Positions 1-6,600 of a stretch of DNA of 11,399 nucleotides are shown here, in pieces (position 1 is the first letter of the stretch; every line of letters starts with the position of its first letter). Both the position numbers and the translations under genes were made by a program. The DNA lies in NCBI GenBank assembly GCA_964579675.1, contig CAZOIA010000178.1, positions 1 to 11,399 of the forward strand, in the 5' to 3' direction. Below the pieces are notes generated by a model that saw only the letters and a list, made by a program, of their open reading frames with translations, did not search any database and was not told the DNA's origin. This DNA comes from CAZOIA01 sp964579675. Lineage in GTDB: Bacteria; Planctomycetota; Phycisphaerae; UBA1845; PWPN01.

Positions 1-80
1 TGGACAGGGGGCTAAGGCTTGCCGTATCTGCTTCAGTCGATGGCTATCGTGAGGCAACGGCTGCCTCAGCCCCCTGTCCA
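1..80. repeat. 13-bp perfect inverted repeat at the window edge (likely fold-back artefact)
   Basis: Bases 1-13 (TGGACAGGGGGCT) are the exact reverse complement of bases 68-80 (AGCCCCCTGTCCA). The second copy lies inside the coding sequence of the glycosyltransferase. The first copy is where that gene's reading frame breaks with a stop codon. The simplest reading is that the first 13 bases are a snap-back or chimeric sequence at a contig end, not native DNA. Confidence 0.6.
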
Positions 81-531
81 CCTGGCGATCATCGGTGAGG
101 GTGAGCTCGAGGCGGAATGCCGCGAGCAAGTACAGAATCTGGGCCTGGCAGGCTGCGTGCATTTCCTGGGATTCCGCGGTGACGCTCTGCGATGGACGGG
201 CGGATGTGACCTGTTCGTGCTGAGTTCTCTCTGGGAGGGGCATTCGATAACGCTTCTCGAGGCGATGGGTCTGGGCCGTCCCATCGTTGCCACTGACATC
301 AAAGGGAACCGCGAGACCATTACCCACGATCATGACGGGCTGCTGGTTCCCCCGGCCGATGCCGATTCCCTGGCCGATGCCATCATTGCCCTGGCCACCG
401 ATCAACAACGAGCGCGGCGCCTGGGACAGGCGGGCAAGAAGACGTTCGACAATCGATTCACTGAACAGATCATGAAGGATAACAACTGGCGGGTCTATCA
501 AGACGTGCTGACGGCCAAAGGACTCCTGTAG
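16..531 (+). CDS. GT4-type glycosyltransferase, C-terminal part (5' truncated)
   Basis: This is the C-terminal (nucleotide-sugar binding) Rossmann domain of a GT-B fold, GT4 family glycosyltransferase. Such enzymes move a sugar from an activated donor onto a growing glycan on the cytoplasmic side of the membrane. Counting from the TTG at 19, HLAIIGEGEL (21-30) starts the domain, and E73 and E81 in EGHSITLLE form the EX7E motif that binds the donor. GRPIVATD and GLLVPPAD follow, as usual. The N-terminal acceptor domain, about 180-200 residues, is missing. An in-frame TAA lies at 13-15, but bases 1-13 look like a fold-back artefact. From base 14 the reading (xAA-GGC-TTG-CCG) fits the conserved [E/K]-G-L-P of the family, so I do not treat the TTG at 19 as a real start. 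Sugar and acceptor cannot be told. The gene converges with the acetyltransferase gene at 616. Confidence 0.85.
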   Translation, partial: GLPYLLQSMAIVRQRLPQPPVHLAIIGEGELEAECREQVQNLGLAGCVHFLGFRGDALRWTGGCDLFVLSSLWEGHSITLLEAMGLGRPIVATDIKGNRETITHDHDGLLVPPADADSLADAIIALATDQQRARRLGQAGKKTFDNRFTEQIMKDNNWRVYQDVLTAKGLL

Positions 532-537
532 GTCCGC

Positions 538-597
538 GAGGCGGCGCTCATGCCCTTGAGGAAGTGCAGGAAGTGCTCACCTGTCAAATGCCGCCTC
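538..597. repeat. 8-bp inverted repeat and 9-bp tandem repeat between convergent genes
   Basis: GAGGCGGC (538-545) and GCCGCCTC (590-597) are perfect inverted repeats flanking a 44-nt loop in the 84-bp gap between the converging glycosyltransferase and acetyltransferase genes. Inside the loop AGGAAGTGC is repeated in tandem (559-567, 568-576). No T-run follows either arm, so a Rho-independent terminator is not supported. It may simply be a structured 3' end for both transcripts. Confidence 0.35.
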
Positions 598-615
598 TCG
601 AACTGCCGCCTGGGA

Positions 616-1302
616 TCATTCACGACCGCTCCGCCTGGCCCGGCTGGGAAAGTCCGACACGTACCGGTTCATGGCCCGGCCCTCAGGGGTCTGGTAGGTG
701 GACTCCAGTTTCCAACCGGCTTTCTGATAGAAGCGGTTAACGGTTTCGTTATCGTGAGCATCCGTGGCCAGAAAACACCCGGGGCTTCCCTGTTGTCGCA
801 CGTCGGCAAGCCATGCTTCCATCAAGGCCCTGCCGACGCCGCTGCCCCGAGCCTCCGGGGCCACGACGATCGAAACGAGCAATGAACGCTGCGGCCCCGG
901 TGGCGAATCGCCGCGGTAGAACAAGGCGCGAAACAGGCGCCTGACCACAGTGGGGCGCTTGAGAATGGCGCTGGTGCTGGCGAGGCAGAACATCCACCAC
1001 CGGCGCTTGAGGAGCCGCTTGAAGTAGCCCGCAGGCGTCAGCGCCCCGACGACGACGCCCAGGACCTTACCGGTTCCGGTATCTTCAGCCACGAAGCCGC
1101 TGCCTGCGGGATCGGTCAGGAACGAGCGGTAAACCTCTCTCACGAACACCGGGCCCAGAAACGTCAGGAAGAAATTGGGAAATCCCCGCATGTGGACGTC
1201 TACCACTTGCCGAAGGTGCCTGGGCATCATCGGCACGAGGTTGAATGCGGTAACACCGCTGCTTGTGCGGCCAACGTTTTCTGAGGAATTCATAGCCGGC
1301 AC
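616..1302 (-). CDS. GNAT family N-acetyltransferase
   Basis: This is a 228-residue GCN5-related acyltransferase, expected to move an acetyl group from acetyl-CoA to an amine. Motif A is clear at residues 142-160: VSIVVAPEARGSGVGRAL, with the pyrophosphate-binding R152-x-x-G155-x-G157. Residues 179-197 (ATDAHDNETVNRFYQKAGW) are the usual strand-N-x-x-A/V-x-x-F-Y-x-x-x-G-F/W segment. The N-terminal 130 residues are longer than in small GNATs and have basic/aromatic helices (RLLKRRWW, RRLFRALFYR). The GTG start at 1302 is chosen because TGAGG lies 7 nt upstream; an in-frame ATG at 1293 has no such site. It begins 9 bases after the aminotransferase stop. Pairing with a DegT-type aminotransferase recalls sugar amination followed by N-acylation (as in WecE/WecD or PglE/PglD), which suggests an amino-sugar substrate. 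That role is inferred. Confidence 0.85.
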   Translation of the reverse strand: MPAMNSSENVGRTSSGVTAFNLVPMMPRHLRQVVDVHMRGFPNFFLTFLGPVFVREVYRSFLTDPAGSGFVAEDTGTGKVLGVVVGALTPAGYFKRLLKRRWWMFCLASTSAILKRPTVVRRLFRALFYRGDSPPGPQRSLLVSIVVAPEARGSGVGRALMEAWLADVRQQGSPGCFLATDAHDNETVNRFYQKAGWKLESTYQTPEGRAMNRYVSDFPSRARRSGRE

Positions 1303-1311
1303 TGGCTTGCC

Positions 1312-2502
1312 TCACCTCTCGCCTTGCTCCGGGCCGACCAACCGCTGCTTCGGAGACCCTAGGCGGACCACAAACCCGACCCCTCGCCGGGCCGTCCCCT
1401 CGTTAGCGCGGCGGTGAGTGGGAAGGTTCACCACTTCACGACACGCCTTCTCGGCAACCGGGCACAGCCCTTCCCGATAACCATACAGGTGCATCGGCGT
1501 CTCGATCGGGTGCAGGGGGCACTCGAACCAGGTACCGATTTCCACCCCGCTTCGGGGGGCCTCGGCAACGGCCCGGGCTTTGTCCGCCACTCGCACCGGA
1601 TAACGCACAAGCACCGGATCCATGTCCTCAGGAATCACCGTCACGTCCCAGCCGCATCGCTGAAGCGCCTCGTCATAAGCCAATCGCATCTGACGACGAT
1701 GGGCCACGTTGGCTTCTATCCTTCTCATCTGTCGAAGCCCGGCCCGGGCCTGGCCGGCGCTCATACCCATGAAGAAACCCTCGGGCATCTCAGGCGCGAA
1801 CTCGGACGTCGCCGACGACCCGATAACCAGCCCCTTGCGGGTCAGCCACCGGAACAGGGCCGTCGCCACCGCGGTGGTGCGCGGGTAGACCAACAGGCGA
1901 TAGACCAGACGTTGGATCGACAACATCGACGCGGCCTTCAACGAAGGGCCACGCAACTCATGTCGGCACAGTTCTTCGATTACCTGAGCTATCCGGGGGT
2001 CGCTCGTGGTGACCATCCCGCCGACCCCGGTGGTGAACGGTTTGTTCCATTGAAACGACCAATATGAGGCCACCCCGAACGTGCCGCACATTTTCCCTTT
2101 GTACCGTGAACCGAGTGCCAAACAGCAATCCTCGACCACCGGGATGCCGTGCCGGCCCGCGATGTCCATAATCGCCTCCATATCGCACGGGTACCCGTAG
2201 GTGTGCTGGGCGACGATCACCTTCGTCCGCGGCGTAACTGCTTCGCCCAACTGGTTCACGTCCATGTTATACGTGACTGGCTCGATATCCACGTATACTG
2301 GCTCGGCCCCCAGGTACTTTATGGGGTTGACGTCCATCACACAGGTGTAGCCGGGCAGGATAACCTCGTCGCCAGCACCGATCCCCAGCGCCCGGAGGAT
2401 CGCATACATCGCCACCCGGCCCTTCCAGAAGGCGAAGGCCGACTCGACCCCGAGCCAGTTCGCAAACGCGTCTTCAAATCGTGCGGCAGCGTTAGCGGAC
2501 AT
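1312..2502 (-). CDS. DegT/DnrJ/EryC1/StrS family PLP aminotransferase
   Basis: This is a fold-type I PLP enzyme of the family that transaminates keto-sugars on nucleotide carriers, usually for O-antigen, capsule or glycoprotein sugars. Numbered from the upstream GTG at 2514: GDEVILPGYTC (48-58) is the family N-terminal block. VVEDCCLALG (126-135) carries D129, which contacts the pyridine nitrogen. SFQWNKPFTTGVGGMV (153-168) carries K158, the Schiff-base lysine. NLPTH (near 364) is the usual C-terminal block. The common E-D-A-A-Q/H is E-D-C-C-L here, and the lysine block reads WNKPFTTG where SFHxTKxxTTGEGG is typical, so it may be an atypical branch with a different substrate. ATG 2502 is preferred because GAGGAG ends 4 nt upstream; a GTG at 2514 would add four residues and overlap this site. 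It is the fourth gene of the minus-strand run, probably working with the acetyltransferase. Substrate unknown. Confidence 0.88.
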   Translation of the reverse strand: MSANAAARFEDAFANWLGVESAFAFWKGRVAMYAILRALGIGAGDEVILPGYTCVMDVNPIKYLGAEPVYVDIEPVTYNMDVNQLGEAVTPRTKVIVAQHTYGYPCDMEAIMDIAGRHGIPVVEDCCLALGSRYKGKMCGTFGVASYWSFQWNKPFTTGVGGMVTTSDPRIAQVIEELCRHELRGPSLKAASMLSIQRLVYRLLVYPRTTAVATALFRWLTRKGLVIGSSATSEFAPEMPEGFFMGMSAGQARAGLRQMRRIEANVAHRRQMRLAYDEALQRCGWDVTVIPEDMDPVLVRYPVRVADKARAVAEAPRSGVEIGTWFECPLHPIETPMHLYGYREGLCPVAEKACREVVNLPTHRRANEGTARRGVGFVVRLGSPKQRLVGPEQGER

Positions 2503-2540
2503 AGCGCTCCTCACCGCTGTTCAAGGGATCTCTTCTTGCG

Positions 2541-2569
2541 CGAGCCGCCGGACCGTCCCACGCGGCTCG
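2541..2569 (-). promoter_or_regulatory. Intercistronic hairpin before the aminotransferase gene
   Basis: CGAGCCGC (2541-2548) and GCGGCTCG (2562-2569) form a perfect 8-bp GC-rich stem with a 13-nt loop in the only sizeable gap of the minus-strand run. It sits just after the methyltransferase stop. No U-run follows on the minus strand, so it does not look like a full intrinsic terminator. It could stabilise or process the upstream mRNA, or partly attenuate transcription into the sugar genes. Confidence 0.45.
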
Positions 2570-2572
2570 TCC

Positions 2573-3439
2573 TCATGCCGGCCGCAGGAGCACATGGAAT
2601 CCCCGCACGGATAACTCATCGTCAGGCAGTTCACGGAAGGGCGGGGCCAACTTGCCCCTCGGCGTCGGCAGACGGTCCCAGCGCTCCTCCTGGACGACCT
2701 CGACGTTAAACCCCGCTTTGCGGAACAGGTCCAGCATCGCCGAATAGCGGATGCGGTTGGTGTAGAACGTGTCCGTCACCATGAAGTCCGATTCCCACAT
2801 CCGCTCGGAGAACCTCAGGTTGTTCAGCGCGTATGCAAGGTGATCTCTCAGGTCCACCCGATGGGAGCAGATACCATCGTCCCGGAGCACGCGTCGGAAC
2901 TCCCGCATGGTATCCAGGAAATCGGCTCGTCTGACGTGCTCGAGCACCGCCTGCGACCATGCGAAGTCCACTGATCCTGCCGGGATCGATCGCAACGACG
3001 CCAGGCCCGACGTCAGGTGCTGAGCGGAGCAGGCGGTCAGGAGCTCCTCCAGCGAACTGACATCGCCCACGCCCGGGGCGGGAAGCCCTTTGGCGGAAAG
3101 GAACGCTGCCAGGCTTCGATAGGGAGTCAGGTCCTTCAGGACGAGCGGCGAAACGTCAACGAGGTACGTGCCGGCTGCCCCGTGATCGCGGGCAATCAAG
3201 GCAGAGAACGCCGAATCGCCGGGACCGAGTTCCAACGCCACAGAACCCCCGTCTCGCCGCGAGAAGCCGGCCCGGTCGAAATGCATCTTGAAGACGTTGA
3301 AGGCGTACTGGGGCTCTTCCATCTTGCCGCGGCGGAAAAGACCGAATCGCCGGAACAGGTCGTAACTGCCCGGGATGCGGGCAAGGACCAGGTAGGCGGC
3401 GAGCTTGGCCTGCCAGGGGATTCTTGCTCCGATGCTCAT
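2573..3439 (-). CDS. Class I SAM-dependent methyltransferase
   Basis: This is a 288-residue soluble protein with a Rossmann-type methyltransferase core. Motif I is ALELGPGDS (68-76), which binds SAM. The acidic residue after strand 2 is D95 (TYLVDVS). VDFAWSQAVLEHV (157-169) is the motif IV/post-motif region seen in Methyltransf_11/23-type proteins, and REFRRVLRDDG (179-189) is the usual helix before strand 5. The first 60 residues (helical, rich in Arg and aromatics) and the C-terminal 80 residues are less typical. The ATG at 3439 lies 3 bases after the ahcY stop and has no good Shine-Dalgarno, which suggests translational coupling. Its by-product, S-adenosylhomocysteine, is the substrate of the gene immediately upstream. 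Similar proteins occur in polysaccharide loci, so a sugar or lipid-linked glycan is a reasonable but unproven acceptor. Confidence 0.85.
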   Translation of the reverse strand: MSIGARIPWQAKLAAYLVLARIPGSYDLFRRFGLFRRGKMEEPQYAFNVFKMHFDRAGFSRRDGGSVALELGPGDSAFSALIARDHGAAGTYLVDVSPLVLKDLTPYRSLAAFLSAKGLPAPGVGDVSSLEELLTACSAQHLTSGLASLRSIPAGSVDFAWSQAVLEHVRRADFLDTMREFRRVLRDDGICSHRVDLRDHLAYALNNLRFSERMWESDFMVTDTFYTNRIRYSAMLDLFRKAGFNVEVVQEERWDRLPTPRGKLAPPFRELPDDELSVRGFHVLLRPA

Positions 3440-3442
3440 CGC

Positions 3443-4867
3443 TCAGTACCGGTAGTGCTCCGGCTTGTAGGGCCCTTCGATCGGAAAACCGATGTACTTG
3501 GCCTGCTTATCGTTCATGACCGTCAGTTTGGCGCCGAGCTTCTTGATGTGCAGGCGGGCAACCTTCTCGTCCAGGATCTTGGGCAGGACGTACACCTGCT
3601 TGGTGTACTTGCCGGTGTCGCGATTCTCCCACAGCTCCATCTGGGCCATCACCTGGTTGGTGAAGCTGTTGCTCATCACGAAGCTCGGGTGCCCGGTTGC
3701 GCAGCCCAGGTTCACCAGCCGACCCTTGGCCAGCATGATGATCCGCTTGCCGTCGGGCCAGATCACGTGGTCAACCTGAGGCTTGATCTGGTCCCACTTC
3801 AGGTTGCTCAAAGCATCCACCTGGATCTCGCTGTCGAAGTGCCCGATGTTGCACACGATCGCCTCGTTCTTCATGCGGTCCATGTGCTCGCGGGTGATCA
3901 CGTCCACGTTGCCGGTGGCGGTGATGAAGATGTCGCCCCACCGGCACGCATCGTCCATCTTCACCACCTGGTAGCCTTCCATGGCCGCCTGCAGTGCGCA
4001 GATCGGATCGACCTCGGTCACGAACACCGTCGCCCCGAGCCCGGCCAGAGCCTGCACGCAACCCTTGCCCACATCCCCGTAGCCGAGCACGACGCACTTC
4101 TTGCCTGCGATCATCACGTCGGTAGCCCGCTTGATGCCGTCCATCAGACTTTCCCGGCAGCCGTACAGGTTGTCAAACTTGCTCTTGGTCACCGAGTCGT
4201 TGACGTTGAACGCGGCAAAGAGCAGCTCGCCCGCTCTGGCCATGTGATAAAGCCGGTGCACGCCGGTCGTCGTCTCCTCGCTGACCCCGACGATCCGCGG
4301 GGCCAGCTTGTGCCAGAACTGAGGGTCCTGATCGAGCTGGCGGCGGAGCACTTCGTCGATGATCTTGATTTCCTTGTTGTCCGTGCACGCCGGCGGGACC
4401 TTGCCCGTCTTGGCGAACTCCGACTCCAGGGCGTGCCCGCGATGCACCAGCAGCGTCGCGTCGCCCCCGTCGTCCACGATTCCCGTCGGGCCGTCGGCCT
4501 CGGGCCAAGTCAGCGCCCGGAGCGTGCAGTCCCAGTACTCCTCGAGCGTCTCGCCCTTCCAGGCGAAAACCGGGATGCCGCGTCTGGCGACGGCGGCGGC
4601 GGCATGGTCCTGGGTCGAGAAGATGTTGCAGCTCGCCCAGCGGACCTCCGCCCCCAACTCGACGCATGTCTCGATGAGCATCGCCGTCTGGATCGTCATG
4701 TGCAGCGAGCCGGTCAGCTTCGCGCCGGTGAGGGGCTTTTTGCCTGCGTACTCCTCGCGGACCGCCATCAGCCCCGGCATCTCCCACTCGGCGATTTCCA
4801 TCTCCTTTCGGCCCCAATCGGCCAGCGAAATGTCCTTCACCTTGAAATCATCCACCGCGGTTGCCAT
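3443..4867 (-). CDS. ahcY: Adenosylhomocysteinase (S-adenosylhomocysteine hydrolase)
   Basis: This cytoplasmic NAD-dependent enzyme splits S-adenosylhomocysteine into adenosine and homocysteine, relieving product inhibition of methyltransferases and feeding the methionine cycle. The 474 residues match the longer bacterial form. Visible landmarks: GSLHMTIQTA with H55; signature SCNIFSTQDHAAAA (79-92); VDDGGD with D133 (131-136); SEETTTG with E198; DSVTKSKFDN with K228 and D232; the NAD-binding signature around GYGDVGKG (262-269); NIGHFDSEI (340-348); and the C-terminal KPEHYRY, whose Lys and Tyr reach into the NAD site of the partner subunit. The catalytic set appears complete. ATG 4867 is chosen over an upstream in-frame start (4957) because GGGAG lies 8 nt before it, residues match the family from there, and the upstream extension overlaps the preceding gene. 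The start falls 1 base after the regulator's stop, so the two are almost certainly co-expressed. Confidence 0.98.
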   Translation of the reverse strand: MATAVDDFKVKDISLADWGRKEMEIAEWEMPGLMAVREEYAGKKPLTGAKLTGSLHMTIQTAMLIETCVELGAEVRWASCNIFSTQDHAAAAVARRGIPVFAWKGETLEEYWDCTLRALTWPEADGPTGIVDDGGDATLLVHRGHALESEFAKTGKVPPACTDNKEIKIIDEVLRRQLDQDPQFWHKLAPRIVGVSEETTTGVHRLYHMARAGELLFAAFNVNDSVTKSKFDNLYGCRESLMDGIKRATDVMIAGKKCVVLGYGDVGKGCVQALAGLGATVFVTEVDPICALQAAMEGYQVVKMDDACRWGDIFITATGNVDVITREHMDRMKNEAIVCNIGHFDSEIQVDALSNLKWDQIKPQVDHVIWPDGKRIIMLAKGRLVNLGCATGHPSFVMSNSFTNQVMAQMELWENRDTGKYTKQVYVLPKILDEKVARLHIKKLGAKLTVMNDKQAKYIGFPIEGPYKPEHYRY

Positions 4868-4868
4868 C

Positions 4869-5966
4869 TCATTTACTCCCAATATGCCTCCGGTGTGCCT
4901 TCCCGCCGTTTTCACCCGCGCCCCCGCGCCGGCGGGTATCTGCCGGCCGAATCTCACCGCCCGCCCGCCCGGTCAGCACAAACAGCGCGGGAACCTCACC
5001 CACGTTCCGGGCGCCGGGACGGGCCGTTGACAACGGCCTGGTCCGGACCTCCGTAAAGCCCGACCCCCGCAGCCAGCGCCTCAGCTTGGCCGGTGTAAAA
5101 CCCCACCACCGGTCGCCCATCCGATCGTGGAAGGCGGCATTGCTGTGGGCCCGCTGCTCGATAATCATAACTGTCCCGCCGTCTCGCAGGCAACGCCTCA
5201 ATTCACTCAGGGCCGCGGCCGGCCGGTCAACGTGGTGCAGCACCAGCGAGGCGATCGCCAGATCCACCTCGCCATTCTGCAACGGCAGATCGGCCAGCGA
5301 TCCCTCCCGAAAGACGACATTCCGAGCCCGTCTTACCTCCGGCCGGGCCCGCGCCACCTCCAGCATGCTGCTGGCCGGGTCCACCGCGATCACCTTCCGG
5401 AAGTAGTCCGATAAGGCGCCCAGCAGGTACCCCGTGCCGGTCCCGATGTCCGCGACCGTCCAGGCCGCCGGCAGCAGCGAGGCCAGCGCCTCGAACTGGA
5501 ACACCTCGCCGAAGGCCTCGATCCGCATCTGGTCCCACCGGACGCCCACCGCCTCGAAAAAGTGCGCCTTGTCCGTGCTCCGCCGGCGAATGACCCGGTC
5601 GAGCCGATCCCGCATGCCCTCCTCCAGCCGCTCCTGGCCCACCCAAGCCAACAGGCGATCTCGCAGCGACGCCGCTCCCCTGACGCCGTTCAGTTCGTTC
5701 GTTCGCCCAGGTCGCGCTCCACCGCCCTGGCCGAGATGAGCCCCCCCCGGCGGCCGGGCAGCGTACATCATCGTCGTACCCGAGCGGCGATCGGCCAACA
5801 GCCCGGCCTCGTGAAGCACCTTGAGATGCCGTGAGACCGTGGATTGCGGCTGCCTGAGCACCGCCACCAGCTCCGAGACGCTCAACTCGTGCACCGACAG
5901 TACCTGCAGCAGCCGCTGCCGGGTGCCGTCAGCCATCGCCTTGAACAACACTTCTGCACTTGCCAT
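4869..5966 (-). CDS. ArsR-type HTH regulator fused to SAM-methyltransferase-like domain (SahR-like)
   Basis: This 365-residue fusion has residues 1-70 as an ArsR-type winged helix. LFKAMADGTRQRLLQVL is the family opening, the recognition helix is QSTVSRHLKVLHEAGL (41-56), and the wing is DRRSGTTMMY. Residues 140-335 form a class I methyltransferase-like domain with V-A-D-I-G-T-G-T-G (171-179), VIAVDPASSMLEVAR (192-206) and LVLHHVDRP (241-249). No metal-binding Cys pair of ArsR/SmtB is seen. The same architecture is found in SahR, the regulator of SAM/SAH recycling genes described in Proteobacteria. Placement one base before ahcY supports an SAH- or SAM-sensing role, but ligand and orthology are inferred. 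Oddities: a Gly/Pro-rich linker (about 71-95) built around an eight-C tract and CGAA repeats, and a basic tail (337-365) reaching the ahcY start. A start other than ATG 5966 is not evident; the nearest GAGGG is about 13 nt upstream. A plain methyltransferase function is the alternative. Confidence 0.88.
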   Translation of the reverse strand: MASAEVLFKAMADGTRQRLLQVLSVHELSVSELVAVLRQPQSTVSRHLKVLHEAGLLADRRSGTTMMYAARPPGGAHLGQGGGARPGRTNELNGVRGAASLRDRLLAWVGQERLEEGMRDRLDRVIRRRSTDKAHFFEAVGVRWDQMRIEAFGEVFQFEALASLLPAAWTVADIGTGTGYLLGALSDYFRKVIAVDPASSMLEVARARPEVRRARNVVFREGSLADLPLQNGEVDLAIASLVLHHVDRPAAALSELRRCLRDGGTVMIIEQRAHSNAAFHDRMGDRWWGFTPAKLRRWLRGSGFTEVRTRPLSTARPGARNVGEVPALFVLTGRAGGEIRPADTRRRGGAGENGGKAHRRHIGSK

Positions 5967-6000
5967 GGGTCAGCGTCGCCCTCATGATCCGTCAATCCGG

Positions 6001-6028
6001 ATGATAGGATAAATCGGCGATTTGTCAA
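6001..6028 (-). promoter_or_regulatory. Sigma70-like promoter of the regulator-ahcY operon
   Basis: Read on the minus strand, TTGACA (6028-6023) is followed after exactly 16 nt by TATCAT (6006-6001). Transcription would start near 5994, giving a leader of about 28 nt before ATG 5966. That leader is too short for a SAH or SAM riboswitch, which leaves the encoded regulator as the likelier control. Confidence 0.7.
6011..6023. promoter_or_regulatory. Candidate operator: perfect palindrome inside the promoter spacer
   Basis: AAATCGGCGATTT is a perfect 6-1-6 inverted repeat. It fills the space between the -35 and -10 boxes of the regulator-ahcY promoter and touches the -35 box. ArsR-family dimers commonly repress from such sites, so autoregulation is likely. 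A second, weaker inverted repeat, ATCCG-N6-CGGAT (5987-6002), overlaps the -10 box and the start region and could be an extra half-site pair. Confidence 0.5.
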
Positions 6029-6354
6029 GCCCGCTCCACCTGAGCCTTGGCCGCCGGCAGTGCGAGCACCTCTCATCCGGTTCAAAGAGCCGCGGCATCC
6101 AGGCACCGGCCGGACCGACATCGGATCCCGGCCAGGCCGCCACCAGGGGCAGCAAAGGGCTCTAGCTGGCGATGTAGGCCGATTCCCCGCCGGTGGACTT
6201 GACGAGTCACAGATCAAGGCCCAAAATACTGTGGGTACACGACCAGATATGCCGACATGTAGAGTGTCCAAGAACGGTCTTGCCTGTGAACGGCTTTTTT
6301 CGCCATCTGTAAGTCGCCCTGACAACAGAAGTTGCGGACAGCGCGAATTAATTG
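6029..6354. other. Divergent intergenic stretch without recognised gene
   Basis: Between the two divergent promoters I find no credible coding sequence. The open frames here lack ribosome sites and resemble no family. A weak promoter-like pair TTGACG (6199-6204)-17-CAAAAT could be a distal nrdJ promoter, but its -10 is poor. No cobalamin, SAM or SAH riboswitch core was recognised. Confidence 0.5.
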
Positions 6355-6376
6355 TGCGTTTCGGGCGAAAAACGCA
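6355..6376. promoter_or_regulatory. Candidate operator abutting the nrdJ -35 box
   Basis: TGCGTTT (6355-6361) and AAACGCA (6370-6376) are perfect 7-bp inverted repeats with an 8-bp spacer, ending one base before the -35 TTGACA. The position suits an activator or a repressor. It does not match the 16-bp NrdR-box pattern I know, so the binding protein is unknown. Confidence 0.4.
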
Positions 6377-6405
6377 TTGACACGGGCCAGATCTTGAGGT
6401 ATTAA
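6377..6405 (+). promoter_or_regulatory. Sigma70-like promoter of nrdJ
   Basis: TTGACA (6377-6382), a 17-nt spacer, then TATTAA (6400-6405). The expected start is near 6412, which leaves an untranslated leader of about 200 nt before the nrdJ ATG. Confidence 0.72.
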
Positions 6406-6411
6406 AACCAT

Positions 6412-6600
6412 TGCCCCCCAAATGTGGGGGCGCAGCTCAGTCCGGTAGTTCTGTCTTTGGCGCGAGTGGTCGTGGTCTTGCGGGAAGGCTGCGGTGTAGC
6501 CTAAGGGTGTGCGTGCGCGCGTCTTGGGGACAAGCTGGGCGAAGCGGCTGGTTTAATCGTTCTCATCGTTCTTCATACATCAGGGCCCGCCCGGCCCTTC
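6412..6600 (+). promoter_or_regulatory. Long nrdJ leader with 5' hairpin and tRNA-like stretch
   Basis: The predicted mRNA begins at a GC-only hairpin: GCCCCC (6413-6418), a 7-nt loop, GGGGGC (6426-6431). From 6426 the bases GGGGGCGCAGCTCAGTCCGG, followed by TAG, read like the acceptor-to-D-loop part of a tRNA. The D-stem does not close and there is no anticodon or T arm. Further on are GGCT-N7-AGCC and CTTG-GGGA-CAAG (a GNRA-capped stem) and a direct repeat ATCGTTCT[C/T] (6556-6564, 6565-6573). A 200-nt structured leader suggests post-transcriptional control, but I recognise no known riboswitch class. Confidence 0.35.

Noticed and set aside
1414..2709. Plus-strand frames opposite the aminotransferase gene
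   Set aside because: Arg/His/Pro-rich shadows of the aminotransferase reading frame.
4868..4957. Longer AhcY with 30 extra N-terminal residues
   Set aside because: The extension overlaps the regulator, does not resemble AhcY, and the ATG at 4867 has a proper ribosome site.
3017..5056. Very long plus-strand open frame (679 codons)
   Set aside because: It lies antisense to ahcY and the methyltransferase gene, whose proteins are unmistakable. The frame is a high-GC shadow rich in His, Arg, Asp and Val with no family resemblance.
6230..6265. Possible NrdR box (ACA-N7-TGT around 6255)
   Set aside because: Only 13 bp long and lacking the 16-bp AT-core pattern; it lies more than 100 bp above the likely promoter.
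6060..6380. 106-codon plus-strand frame in the divergent intergenic region
   Set aside because: No ribosome site or family resemblance; it runs across the candidate operator and part of the nrdJ promoter.
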